DNA of 17,467 nt, taken from positions 1 through 17,467 of the forward strand of contig JBLRWQ010000059.1 of the NCBI GenBank assembly GCA_047921175.1, given 5' to 3'. Positions 6,304 through 14,132 of this stretch are shown here, piece by piece (positions within the stretch are counted from its first letter, which is position 1; every line of letters begins with the position of its first letter). Both the position numbers and the translations under genes were made by a program. This stretch comes from T1Sed10-7 sp047921175. Its GTDB lineage: Bacteria > Actinomycetota > Nitriliruptoria > Nitriliruptorales > Nitriliruptoraceae. The notes beneath the pieces are model-generated. The model was not told where the DNA came from. It made no database searches and saw nothing but the letters and a program-made list of their open reading frames with translations.

Positions 6304-7551
6304 GTGGGCCCCCGGGCCGAGCGGCCACGCGCCCACCGGTGTCCCCCAACGAGTGGCAGCAGCACGAGCACCCCGCGCGAGACCAGCCCGCAGCCGACCG
6401 GCGGCCCGCCGCGCCCGGCCCGCGGCCCGTTCCGTCACCTCCGGACGGACGTGGGGCTCGCACTCGCCTTCGCCGCCGTCGCGCTGGCCTGGGCCACGAT
6501 CGGCAGTCTGCCCGGCCGGCGGTGGGTGGCCGTCCACCTGTTCACCCTCGGCGTGCTGACCCCGTTGATCGTGGCGTTCTCCCGCGAGCAGGTCCGCACG
6601 CTGCTGCGGGTCGTCCCCCGCGGCGACGCCGCCATCCGTAGCCTGCTGGGCCTCGGCGCGCTCGGGGTCGCCACGGGCATGGTGGCCGCCGACGTGACCG
6701 CCGGCAGCGCGCCACCGGCCTGGCCCGCGGCGACCATCGCCGTCGGCGGGACGCTCAGCATCGCCGGGGTGGCGGTCGCACTGGTCGGCCTGCTGCGCGC
6801 CCGACGCGAGGCCGGGACCGAGACCCGCTTCGGCTGGCTGGTCCGCGCCTACGTGCACGCCCACGCACTGTTCGTGGCGGGCGGCCCGCTCGGCGCACTG
6901 CTGGGTGCGGGGCTGATCCCGGCCGAGGCCTACATCGCGGTCCGCTTCGGACACCTGCACGCGCTGCCGATCGGGTTCGCGGCGCTGACCCTGCTGGCCA
7001 CCGTGGTGCTCTACGGGCCGATGCTGCTCCGGGCCCAGATCAGCCCGGACGCCGAGGTGGCGGCGCGCCGGTGGCTGCCACGGGCGTCCCTCGGGGCGGT
7101 GCTCGCGATCGTCGGGCTCCTCGCACGGGCGCTGCCCGCCCCCGTCGGCCGGCTGGCCGGCGGGCTGGCCGCGGCCGGGCTCGCGGTGGTGGCGATCACC
7201 GCCGGGGTGACCCTGCGCCACCTCGGTGCCATCGTCGCGCGCAAGCGCGGCGCCAGCCCCCTGGTCGGTGTGCTGCTGACCTGGGCGATCGTGTGGCTGA
7301 CGATCGCGCTCGCGGCCGATGCGGTCGTGGTGGCGACCGGCGCCTGGCGCTACCTGGACGCGGTCGGCACGGTGGCGCTCGTCGGCGCCTTCGCCCAGGC
7401 GATCGTGGCGACCCTGACGCACGTGCTCACGATGTACCTGCCGCGCGTTCGGCGACTCCGGGTCTACCCGCGGCTGGATGCGGTGCCGGTCTGGCTGACG
7501 GTGCTGCCCCAGCTGGCGCTGGCAGCGTGGGCGGTGACGCTGCTGCGGTGA
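6304..7551 (+). CDS. Polytopic membrane protein, like copper oxidase membrane module
   Basis: A protein of 415 residues if started at GTG 6304. A Pro/Arg/Ser-rich tail (1 to about 45) is followed by about ten to twelve hydrophobic helices. Conserved-looking histidines sit in or next to helices: VHLFTLG (His78), YVHAHALF (His185, His187), GHLHALPIGF (His217, His219) and TLTHVLTMYLP (His373). The 'w..vHLf.lG..t' and 'GHLHalpiGf..ltll.tvvLygPmlLR' stretches recall the membrane region fused to multicopper oxidases or nitrite reductases in actinobacteria and, more loosely, NnrS or heme-copper oxidase helices. No cupredoxin domain is present. This family link is from memory and not proven. The frame is open back to GTG 6256, but 6304 lies 7 nt after TAGCGT; GTG 6301 is an alternative. 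It is followed 37 bp later by the spermidine synthase-like gene. Confidence 0.6.
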   Translation: MGPRAERPRAHRCPPTSGSSTSTPRETSPQPTGGPPRPARGPFRHLRTDVGLALAFAAVALAWATIGSLPGRRWVAVHLFTLGVLTPLIVAFSREQVRTLLRVVPRGDAAIRSLLGLGALGVATGMVAADVTAGSAPPAWPAATIAVGGTLSIAGVAVALVGLLRARREAGTETRFGWLVRAYVHAHALFVAGGPLGALLGAGLIPAEAYIAVRFGHLHALPIGFAALTLLATVVLYGPMLLRAQISPDAEVAARRWLPRASLGAVLAIVGLLARALPAPVGRLAGGLAAAGLAVVAITAGVTLRHLGAIVARKRGASPLVGVLLTWAIVWLTIALAADAVVVATGAWRYLDAVGTVALVGAFAQAIVATLTHVLTMYLPRVRRLRVYPRLDAVPVWLTVLPQLALAAWAVTLLR

Positions 7552-7574
7552 GCCGCCGGGCCTGCGGCAGGTCG

Positions 7575-7580
7575 TACCCT
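7575..7580 (+). promoter_or_regulatory. Candidate -10 element (TACCCT), leaderless start
   Basis: TACCCT is followed by 8 nt (CCCCCGCC) and the ATG at 7589. There is no ribosome binding site, so the message would be leaderless, as proposed for the S9 peptidase and for the gene at 6304. Confidence 0.45.
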
Positions 7581-7588
7581 CCCCCGCC

Positions 7589-9064
7589 ATGCCCGCCCTC
7601 GCCGCCGCCGCGCTCGTGTTCCTGTCCTCCGCCGCCGTGCTCGTGCTGGAGATCCTCGCCGCGCGGCTGCTGGCCCCCTACGTCGGGCACACGCTGGAGA
7701 CCTACACCGCGATCATCGGCGTCGTGCTGGCCGGGATCGCCGTGGGGTCCTGGCTCGGCGGCAAGGCCGCCGACGCCCACGACCCGAAGCGCCTGCTCGC
7801 TCCCCTCCTGATCGTCGGGGGCGGGCTGGCCTTCGCCGCGATCCCGATCATCGACGTGCTCGGTAGCTCGCTGCGCGGGGCCGGGCCGACCACGACCACG
7901 ACGTTGACGTTGCTGGCCTTCTTCGCGCCCGCCGCCGTGCTGTCGGCGGTGACCCCTGCGGTCATCAAGATCCAGTTGGCCAGCCTGGATGAGACCGGCC
8001 GGGTCGTCGGCCGCCTGTCCGCGCTGTCGACCGCCGGGGCGATCGTCGGCACCTTCACCACCGGCTTCCTGCTGGTGGCGGCCTTCCCGACCCGCCCGGT
8101 GATCCGGGCCACCGCGCTGTTCCTGGTGCTGCTCGGCGTCGGCACCGCGCTCGCGCTCAAGCGGAGCCGGACGATCGGTGCCGGCACCGCCATCGCGGTG
8201 CTCGCGGCCGGTGGGCTGTCCTTCGCCGCCTCGCACCCGTGCGAGTACGAGTCGGCCTACTACTGCGCCTACATCGTCGAGGACGCGGACCGACCGAGCG
8301 GCCGGTCACTGTGGCTCGACACCCTGCGGCACTCCTACGTCGACCTGGACGACCCCACCTACCTCGAGTTCACCTACACGCGCTGGTTCGGTGACGTGCT
8401 CGACGCGGTCGTCCCCGCGCCGGAGCCGGTCTCCGCGCTGCACCTCGGTGGTGCCGGGTTCACGATGCCCCGCTACCTGCGCGCCACCCGACCGGGCTCG
8501 TTCTCCGAGGTGCTGGAGGTCGACCCGCTGCTGGTCGAGCTGGCCCAGGAGGAGCTCGGCCTGACCCTCGCCGACGACATCGAGGTCCGTCTCGGTGACG
8601 CCCGCACCACCATCGACCAGGGCACGCCGGGGCAGCACGACGTCGTCATCGGCGACGCCTTCGGCGGGATCGCGGTCCCCTGGCACCTCGCCACCCGCGA
8701 GTTCACACAGAAGGTGCACGACCGGCTCCGGCCGGACGGCACCTACGTGCTGAACCTGATCGACTACGGGCCGCGCGACTTCCTCCGCGCCGAGGCGGCG
8801 ACGGTCGCGGCGGTGTTCGACCACGTCGCGCTGCTCGGCCGGCCCGGCAGCTTCGACCAGGACGGCCGCGGCGGCAACTACGTGCTCGTTGCCTCCGACG
8901 CACCGCTCCCGGTCGAGGCCATCCTCGCCGCCAACGCCCGGCGTGGCCAGACCGACGAGCTGCTGACCGGCGCCGCCCTGGCCGGCTTCGTCGGCGACGC
9001 CCGGGTGCTCACCGACGACCGGGCCCCCGTCGACCAGCTCCTGACCCCGAGACCGGTCGGCTGA
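7589..9064 (+). CDS. Membrane-fused spermidine synthase-like protein
   Basis: A 491-residue fusion. Residues 1 to about 215 hold about six or seven hydrophobic helices with the opening 'VFLSSAAVLVLEILAARLLAPYVG' type pattern typical of 'fused MFS/spermidine synthase' proteins. Residues about 225-491 are a Rossmann methyltransferase-like domain of the polyamine propyltransferase family. Motif I is LHLGGAGFTMPRYL (284-297), acidic motif II is EVDPLLVEL (310-318), followed by GDAR (337-340) and GDAFGG (355-360). A LTDDRAPVDQL motif (474-484) closes the domain. GDAFGG stands where true spermidine synthases have the catalytic Asp of 'D.sdp', so an Asp is kept but the proline-rich context is not; aminopropyl transfer is therefore uncertain. 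The ATG at 7589 is supported by the leaderless -10. A strong inverted repeat overlaps the stop codon. Membrane location is inferred. Confidence 0.85.
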   Translation: MPALAAAALVFLSSAAVLVLEILAARLLAPYVGHTLETYTAIIGVVLAGIAVGSWLGGKAADAHDPKRLLAPLLIVGGGLAFAAIPIIDVLGSSLRGAGPTTTTTLTLLAFFAPAAVLSAVTPAVIKIQLASLDETGRVVGRLSALSTAGAIVGTFTTGFLLVAAFPTRPVIRATALFLVLLGVGTALALKRSRTIGAGTAIAVLAAGGLSFAASHPCEYESAYYCAYIVEDADRPSGRSLWLDTLRHSYVDLDDPTYLEFTYTRWFGDVLDAVVPAPEPVSALHLGGAGFTMPRYLRATRPGSFSEVLEVDPLLVELAQEELGLTLADDIEVRLGDARTTIDQGTPGQHDVVIGDAFGGIAVPWHLATREFTQKVHDRLRPDGTYVLNLIDYGPRDFLRAEAATVAAVFDHVALLGRPGSFDQDGRGGNYVLVASDAPLPVEAILAANARRGQTDELLTGAALAGFVGDARVLTDDRAPVDQLLTPRPVG

Positions 9065-9090
9065 CACGGCCCCCGCACGGCCGTCGTGTC
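9063..9090 (+). terminator. Possible hairpin terminator after spermidine synthase-like gene
   Basis: GACACG (9063-9068) pairs with CGTGTC (9085-9090), and inner GGCC blocks can extend the stem with a small bulge. The left arm begins within the TGA stop. No T-run follows, which is common for high-GC actinobacterial hairpins but makes the terminator call uncertain. Confidence 0.35.
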
Positions 9091-9204
9091 GGTGCGATAC
9101 TGGCCCTGGACCGCGTACGAACCCGCGCGAGCCCCGCCAACGGCCGGACCCCAGGCCGGACGGTGCGTCGCGGGGCACCGCACCTGGAACGACGGAGTCC
9201 CGTG

Positions 9205-10419
9205 ATGGCCACGACCCCTTCCGACGGCACCGACGACCTGTCCCGGCCCCTGCGGTCGCGCGATCCCCGCGTGGTCGTCATCGGCGCGGGCTACGCCGGT
9301 GCGCATGCCGCGGTGGCCGCGGCCCGGGCGGGCGGGGTCGAGGTCACGGTCATCGACCAGGACGGGCGCCACGGGTTCCTGCCCCGCATGGCCGCGGTGG
9401 CTGCCGGCCGGCTGCGCACCAGCGCCGCCCGGGCACCGCTGAGCGAGCTCCTGCAGGTCCCCGTGGAGGTGCTCGCGGGCCGGGCGGTCCGGCTCGACGA
9501 CGAGGCCGGCACCGTCACCCTCGCGGACGCCACGACCGTGGCGGCCGACGCCATGGTGGTCGCGGCCGGCTCCGGGTCGCCGGCCGGCTCCGTGCCGGGC
9601 AGCGCCCGCTACGCCGCCACCCTGCACACGCCCGACGACGCGCTCGCGTTGCGGCGCCGCCTGCAGCGCACGACCCGGCTGCTGATCGTCGGCGCCGGCG
9701 CGACCGGGGTCCAGCTCGCCGCTGAGGTCGCCGCCCACCGGCCGGGGACCGAGGTGCACCTGCTGGAGATCGCCGGCCGGGTCCTGCCGGCGGAACCGGC
9801 CCAGCTGGCCCGCGACGCGACCCGCACGCTGCGCCGCGTCGGGGTCCACCTCCACCTCGCCACCGAGGTGGCACGGGTCGACCAGCGCGGGGTCGTGCTC
9901 GCCGAGGGCGACCGGCTCGACGGGACCGTGGTCTGGGCCGGCGGCTGGGTCGCCGACGCCCGGGCGCTGCTGCCGGACGCGCCGACCCAGGATGGCCGGG
10001 TCATCGTCACCGGGGACCTACGCGTCTCGGGGCTGGAGCGGGTGCTGGCGGCCGGGGACGTCGCTGCGCACCGCGACCTGGTCGGCCGCCTGCTGCCGAT
10101 GTCGGCACAGATCGCCAGCCAGGCCGGCGCGGTCGCCGGCGCCAACGCGGCAGCGCTGGCCACCGGTCGGCAGACCCGGCGGGCCCGCCTGCTCGAGCTG
10201 GGCCGGATCATCGACCTCGGCGACCGGGGGGTGGGACGCATCGGACCCGTCCCCCTCGGTTGGGGGCCGACCGACCGGCTCGTGCCCCTGGTCCACCGCG
10301 CCATCGATCTCCGCCACCTCTGGCAGCTCGGCGGCCCCGCCGTCGCCCTCGGGCACGCGCCCGGCGGCAGCACGGTCGCGACCACACCACCACGCCCCCC
10401 GCTGTACGCGGTGAGCTGA
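9205..10419 (+). CDS. FAD-dependent pyridine nucleotide oxidoreductase, NDH-2-like
   Basis: A 404-residue flavoprotein with the two-Rossmann arrangement of type II NADH dehydrogenases. The FAD site is VVVIGAGYAGAHAA (23-36), with an acidic residue ending the next strand (VTVIDQ). The NAD(P)H site is LLIVGAGATGVQLAAEVA (159-176). The second FAD contact is the 'VLAAGDVAAH' strand in the C-terminal half. PMSAQIASQAGAVAGANAAA matches the family's 'P.tAq.A.qqg..va.N' helix near the quinone site. No CxxxxC or CxxC redox pair is visible, so it is not a disulfide reductase. Expected reaction: NADH oxidation with a quinone or another acceptor; the substrate is not determined. The ATG at 9205 has GGAG at 9194-9197; the in-frame GTG just before it (9202) is equally possible. 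The upstream in-frame start at 9163 lacks support. Confidence 0.87.
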   Translation: MATTPSDGTDDLSRPLRSRDPRVVVIGAGYAGAHAAVAAARAGGVEVTVIDQDGRHGFLPRMAAVAAGRLRTSAARAPLSELLQVPVEVLAGRAVRLDDEAGTVTLADATTVAADAMVVAAGSGSPAGSVPGSARYAATLHTPDDALALRRRLQRTTRLLIVGAGATGVQLAAEVAAHRPGTEVHLLEIAGRVLPAEPAQLARDATRTLRRVGVHLHLATEVARVDQRGVVLAEGDRLDGTVVWAGGWVADARALLPDAPTQDGRVIVTGDLRVSGLERVLAAGDVAAHRDLVGRLLPMSAQIASQAGAVAGANAAALATGRQTRRARLLELGRIIDLGDRGVGRIGPVPLGWGPTDRLVPLVHRAIDLRHLWQLGGPAVALGHAPGGSTVATTPPRPPLYAVS

Positions 10420-10462
10420 CGGGCATCCCTCCAGCGCGCGTGCCAGCAGCGGACCAACGGCC

Positions 10463-10468
10463 TAGCGT
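10463..10468 (+). promoter_or_regulatory. Candidate -10 element (TAGCGT) of PAS gene
   Basis: The hexamer is identical to that at 6291 and lies 34 nt before GTG 10503. Transcription from here would give a leader of about 25 nt. No -35 is recognisable. Confidence 0.35.
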
Positions 10469-10502
10469 GGGAACGACCCGGCCCAGCAGATCGGACGTGC
10501 CC

Positions 10503-11621
10503 GTGGACGACCAGCGACCGGACATGCCCCCCGCATCGCCGTCGCCCGAGGTGCGCGACACCGGGGAAACCTCGGTGACCGGCGCCCCGTACATCGACGT
10601 CACCGCGCTGGACCTCGGCGGCGACATCGTGTTCATCACCGACGCCGACGGCACCATCGTCGACGTCAACGACGCGTTCGTGCGCGTCACCGGCTACTCC
10701 AAGCGCGAGGCGATCGGCTCCAAGCCCAGCATCCTGTCCTCCGGCTACCAGGACGAGCGCTTCTACGAGGACCTGTGGGGGACGATCACCAGCGGGCAGG
10801 TCTGGGAGGGCCAGCTCGTCGACCGGCGGCGTGACGGGGCGCTGCGCACCCATCAGGCCACCATCAGCCCGGTCCAGGACCAGACCGGCCGGATCACCCA
10901 CTACGTGGCGGTGCAGCGGGACGTGACCACCGAGCTCGGCCGGCAGGGCGCGGTCGGCTCGACCGGCCTGGTGCACACCGACCTCACCGGCCGGTGCGTG
11001 TACGCCGACGCCCGCTCCTCGGCGCTGCTCGGTTGCAGCGCGAGCGGCCTGCTCGGTGCCGGCTTCCTCGGCTGCCTGGAGACCGCGGATGCCGACGCGC
11101 TGCGCGAGGTCATCCAGATGGCCGCGGAGCTGGGTCGTGAACACCGGCTGGACGTGCGGTCCGAGCGCGGCGCCTGGCTCCACATCGAGGTGGCCCCGCT
11201 GTCGGTGGCCTCCGGGTCGGTCATCGGTGCCGTCTGCGGCGTCGAGGACGTGGCCGAGCAGGTCTCGGTACACCGCGAGCTGGCCCGGCGCGACGCCTTC
11301 GTCGGCAGCGTGCTGGACGCGCTCGACGACGCGGTGGCGGTCGTGGACGCCGACGGGACCGTGGCCGCGGTCAACCGGGCGTGGCTGTCGACCTCCGCCG
11401 AGCGGCGGATCGACGCCCTGCTGGCCGTGCGCGTCGGTGACGACCTCAAGGCGGCGGTGCGCCGCGCCATCGACGCCGGGGACGACCAGGCCCGGACCTT
11501 CGGGGAGGAGCTCCACCGGGTCCTGTCGGGGATGACCGGCGACCGTCAGCACGGCTCCCGGTTCCAGATCACCCCGCTGCGCACCGACGACGGCGGCGCG
11601 GTGCTCCGGCTACGGGGCTGA
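10503..11621 (+). CDS. Three-PAS-domain protein without output domain
   Basis: About 372 residues, with an in-frame GTG at 10497 as an alternative start. PAS1 (about 30-145) is very typical: a DIVFITDADGTIVDVNDAF strand-helix start, GYSKREAIG, then SGYQDERFYEDLW, W.GQL.DRRRDG and ISPVQDQTGRITHYVAVQRDVT. This is the NifL/Aer-like pattern that often binds flavin or heme. PAS2 (about 150-255) is degenerate and rich in small residues, ending in a PAC-like GAVCGVEDVAEQ. PAS3 (about 263-370) begins LDALDDAVAVVDADGTVAAVNRAW and ends FQITPLRTDDGGAVLRLRG, where the protein stops. No kinase, GGDEF, EAL, helix-turn-helix or phosphatase domain and no membrane segment is present, so it would have to signal through a partner. 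It is convergent with and overlaps the next gene by 12 bp. Confidence 0.82.
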   Translation: MDDQRPDMPPASPSPEVRDTGETSVTGAPYIDVTALDLGGDIVFITDADGTIVDVNDAFVRVTGYSKREAIGSKPSILSSGYQDERFYEDLWGTITSGQVWEGQLVDRRRDGALRTHQATISPVQDQTGRITHYVAVQRDVTTELGRQGAVGSTGLVHTDLTGRCVYADARSSALLGCSASGLLGAGFLGCLETADADALREVIQMAAELGREHRLDVRSERGAWLHIEVAPLSVASGSVIGAVCGVEDVAEQVSVHRELARRDAFVGSVLDALDDAVAVVDADGTVAAVNRAWLSTSAERRIDALLAVRVGDDLKAAVRRAIDAGDDQARTFGEELHRVLSGMTGDRQHGSRFQITPLRTDDGGAVLRLRG

Positions 11622-12149
11622 GCCGGGGTCCTGGTCGGGCCGGGCGGCCGGCGGTGGCGGCGGCGCGTCCGGGGCACGGACCTCGGCGAAGGTGGCATCC
11701 GCCTGCCGCCGCGGCCGCACGAGCAGCAGCAGGCCGACCACGACCAGCGCGGCGGGGATCAGGTACGGGCCGAGCTCCGGCAGCCCCGTGAGCGCCGGCA
11801 GGCTCGTGATCACGAGGATCCCACCCGGGATGAACGGCCACCACCAACCGCCCCGCCCCGGCGCCCGCAGGCGGTCGACGAGCGCGATCGTCACGAAACC
11901 GAGTCCGAGGCCCAGCACGCCGGACGCGTCCGGCGCACCCTGCCCGACGGCGACCAGCCCCGCGCCGAGCCCGGTCAGGATCGCCCCCGGGATCAGCAGG
12001 CCGTAGACCCGGTTGGAGGCGTACGCGACGAGGAAGCCCAGCCCGAGCACGACCAGCACCAGCTCACCGCCGACGTCGGTGGTCATGATCAGCAGCAGCG
12101 CGGCACCGACGCCGATCAGCACCAGGCCGACGATCCGGTTGGCGTCCAC
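11610..12149 (-). CDS. Small six-helix membrane protein
   Basis: A 179-residue integral membrane protein with about six hydrophobic helices (roughly 5-22, 27-43, 49-68, 76-93, 102-121, 127-145) and a Pro/Ala-rich cytoplasmic-type tail (150-179). Repeated motifs (RVYGLLIPGAILTGLGAGL and GWWWPFIPGGILVI) resemble the transmembrane part of LiaF/DUF5668-type proteins, where 'W.piIPG.ilillG' units recur. No function can be assigned. The frame is open far upstream, but GTG 12149 has a perfect AGGAGG (12161-12156 on the minus strand) with 6-nt spacing, which settles the start. Its 3' end overlaps the PAS gene by 12 bp on the opposite strand. It is divergent from the GHL10 lipoprotein gene. Confidence 0.75.
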   Translation of the reverse strand: MDANRIVGLVLIGVGAALLLIMTTDVGGELVLVVLGLGFLVAYASNRVYGLLIPGAILTGLGAGLVAVGQGAPDASGVLGLGLGFVTIALVDRLRAPGRGGWWWPFIPGGILVITSLPALTGLPELGPYLIPAALVVVGLLLLVRPRRQADATFAEVRAPDAPPPPPAARPDQDPGSAP

Positions 12150-12203
12150 GGGGACCCTCCTGACAGGCGGTGACCGCGACGGCACTCGCCGCGCCACCTC
12201 CTC

Positions 12204-12209
12204 TACCTT
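12204..12209 (+). promoter_or_regulatory. Candidate -10 element (TACCTT) of GHL10 gene
   Basis: TACCTT, the same hexamer as before mobA, lies 73 nt before the GTG at 12283, giving a predicted leader of about 65 nt. The -35 is not recognisable. Confidence 0.35.
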
Positions 12210-12282
12210 GGTCGACGTGGCCCTGCCCGTCCAGGGATGATGGACCTGTCCGGATGGACCGTTCTGCTGACCGGAGGCTCCC

Positions 12283-13656
12283 GTGGCCCGCCGCCCCGGC
12301 ACGGTGACGCTGGCGCTGCTGCTCGTCCTGCTGGTCGCATGTGGGAACGGCGGCGCGCCCGACGGCGGCCCCGTGGATCTGCCACGAGCCGGGGACCCGG
12401 TCGAGGGTGCCCCGGACCCCGCCCCGGACCCCACGCCGGAGCCCGCGCCGGACGAGCCGGACCCGGTCGAGGATCCCACGGACACCCCGGGGCCGGACGA
12501 CCCGGCACCGGATGACCCCGCGCCCGACCCCGGGCACGTCGCAGCGGGCCTGGAACGGGCCGTCTGGGTGCACCTGTTCGATGCCTCGCTCAAGAGCCGG
12601 CCCGCCCTGGAGCGGCTGGTCGACGAGCTGGCCCGCGCGGATGCGACCGCGGTCATCGCCCAGGTCGCGCGTCGCCACGACGCCTACTACCGCTCCGAGG
12701 TGCTGCCCGCCACCGCGGACCCGGACCTGGAACCGGGACTCGACGTGGTGGCGGAGCTGACCCGGCTCGCCCACGCCGCCGGCATCGAGGTCCACGCCTG
12801 GATCTCGATCGCCCCGACCTGGCACGCGGTGTACGACGACCTGCCGGCGCCCGCCGGGTGGCTACCCGCCGAGCACGGACGCGACGCCCCGGAAGCCGAC
12901 CGCTGGGTCTCTCGCGCCGTCGACGGCACGTGGAGCGAGTACCTCGACCCCGCGCTGCCCGAGGTCCGCGCCCACGTCCGGGCGGTCGTCGCGGAGCTGG
13001 CCACGGGCACCGAGGTGGACGGCATCCACCTCGACTACGCGCGTTACGCCTCCGACCGGGAGGGCTACCACCCGCGGGCCCTGGCGCGGTTCCGGGCCGA
13101 GACCGGCGCCACCGGCACCCCCACGCCGGATGATCCCGCCTGGTCCGCCTGGCGCCGAGAGCAGACCCGGTCGCTGGTGGCCGAGGCCCGTGCGGCCGTG
13201 GACGCCGCCGACCGCGAGGTGGCCCTGTCCGCGGCGGTGATCGCCTGGGGCGCGGGACCGGGCGAGCTGGGCGGCTTCGACGCGACCCGCACCGCCACCG
13301 AGGCGCTGCAGGACTGGCCCGGTTGGGCCCGCGACGGCCTGGTCGACGCGGTCCTGCCGATGGTCTACTTCCGTGACCACGTCCCCGAGCAGGCGGCCTG
13401 GTTCGCCGACTGGCTGGCGTTCCAGGCCACGCTCGCGGCTGAGGTCGACGCGCACATCGTCACCGGCGTCGCCGGCTGGCTCAACGCCGCGGACGCCGTG
13501 CTGCGGCAGCTCGGGGCCGCGGCCGCGGTGACCGACGGCGTGGCGCTGTACTCCTACCAGCAGCCTGCCGACGACCCGGGCGCGAGCAACGACCTGCCGG
13601 GGGTGCGGCCGTTCTGGTCCGACCTCGACCGGGCAGCGTGGGGCCGCAACGGCTGA
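12283..13656 (+). CDS. GHL10-type glycosyl hydrolase-like lipoprotein
   Basis: A 457-residue predicted lipoprotein: a signal segment TLALLLVLLVAC with Cys20 as the lipidation site, then a long Asp/Pro-rich linker (about 25-84) able to span the cell wall, then a TIM-barrel-like domain (about 90-450). The domain matches the GHL10/YngK family (PF02638). It opens with an 'AVWVHLFDAS' strand, has 'AHAAGIEVHAWISI', a 'W..yLDPALPEVRAHV' segment (220-233), the hallmark DGIHLDYARY (246-255) and 'DAVLPMVYF' (355-363). The acidic residues near the strand ends (Asp246, Asp251) are candidate catalytic or binding residues. Family members are thought to act on cell-wall or other surface polysaccharides, but the substrate is not established. 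The GTG at 12283 has GGAGG at 12273-12277. The stop is 2 bp from the convergent neighbour's stop. Confidence 0.85.
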   Translation: MARRPGTVTLALLLVLLVACGNGGAPDGGPVDLPRAGDPVEGAPDPAPDPTPEPAPDEPDPVEDPTDTPGPDDPAPDDPAPDPGHVAAGLERAVWVHLFDASLKSRPALERLVDELARADATAVIAQVARRHDAYYRSEVLPATADPDLEPGLDVVAELTRLAHAAGIEVHAWISIAPTWHAVYDDLPAPAGWLPAEHGRDAPEADRWVSRAVDGTWSEYLDPALPEVRAHVRAVVAELATGTEVDGIHLDYARYASDREGYHPRALARFRAETGATGTPTPDDPAWSAWRREQTRSLVAEARAAVDAADREVALSAAVIAWGAGPGELGGFDATRTATEALQDWPGWARDGLVDAVLPMVYFRDHVPEQAAWFADWLAFQATLAAEVDAHIVTGVAGWLNAADAVLRQLGAAAAVTDGVALYSYQQPADDPGASNDLPGVRPFWSDLDRAAWGRNG

Positions 13657-13658
13657 CC

Positions 13659-14132
13659 TCAGCCGACCTCGACCGGGGTGAGCGCCAGCTCGACCAGGCG
13701 TGCCCCCGAGGCACCGAACTCGACCGTGCAGACCCACCGCTCCCGGGCCAGCTGCCCGAAGGCGTTGTCGGCGTCGACGTGCGAGGTCACCGTCCAGACC
13801 GGGTCGCGGTCGTCGATGACCGCACTGCCGAGCGGCGGGAAGACCGCGGTGGACGGCTCGCGGAGCCGGCCGAGCACCTCGCCCCGACAGGCCTCGAACG
13901 CGAGCACCTCCGACCCCGCCTCGATGCCGTCACCCGGATCGGCCAGCAGGGCCGCGACGAGGACGGCGACGACCAGCACGCCGGCGAGCGACCAAGCGAC
14001 GATGCTCCGCCGCTCGACCGACGACCGATCCGAACCTACGGGCCGGGCTGCCCCGTCCGGTGCGGGGACCGCGTTGAAGTGCCACCGCGAGCGGCGGCGG
14101 CCGCCCGGACCATCATCCCGCATCCTGCGCAC
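13659..14132 (-). CDS. Single-pass membrane protein with small C-terminal domain
   Basis: A 157-residue protein of unknown function. An Arg-rich N-terminus (1-42) is followed by one hydrophobic helix (about 44-63) and an outer domain (about 78-150) holding Cys82, a LREPSTAVFPP segment, VDADNAFGQ and Cys135 in RWVCTVEF. The order 'C..v...L..PstA.F....w.v...vDa.NafG...r..w.C.v' is one I recall from small actinobacterial secreted proteins, and Cys82 and Cys135 probably form a disulfide; the domain has no name that I can give. GTG 14132 is chosen because GAGGG (14144-14140, minus strand) lies 7 nt before it and TACTGT (14164-14159) fits as the -10. ATG 14123 is the alternative. The frame continues open to 15395 only by chance. 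Confidence 0.65.
   Translation of the reverse strand: MRRMRDDGPGGRRRSRWHFNAVPAPDGAARPVGSDRSSVERRSIVAWSLAGVLVVAVLVAALLADPGDGIEAGSEVLAFEACRGEVLGRLREPSTAVFPPLGSAVIDDRDPVWTVTSHVDADNAFGQLARERWVCTVEFGASGARLVELALTPVEVG

Noticed and set aside
5337..6371. 344-codon minus-strand frame over ettA
   Set aside because: Same strand but other frame than ettA; Arg/Gly-rich shadow, while ettA has all ABC-F motifs.
9161..9180. Hairpin CGGTGC/GCACCG before the NDH-2-like gene as a riboswitch
   Set aside because: Only a 6-bp stem in GC-rich DNA, with no conserved aptamer features visible.
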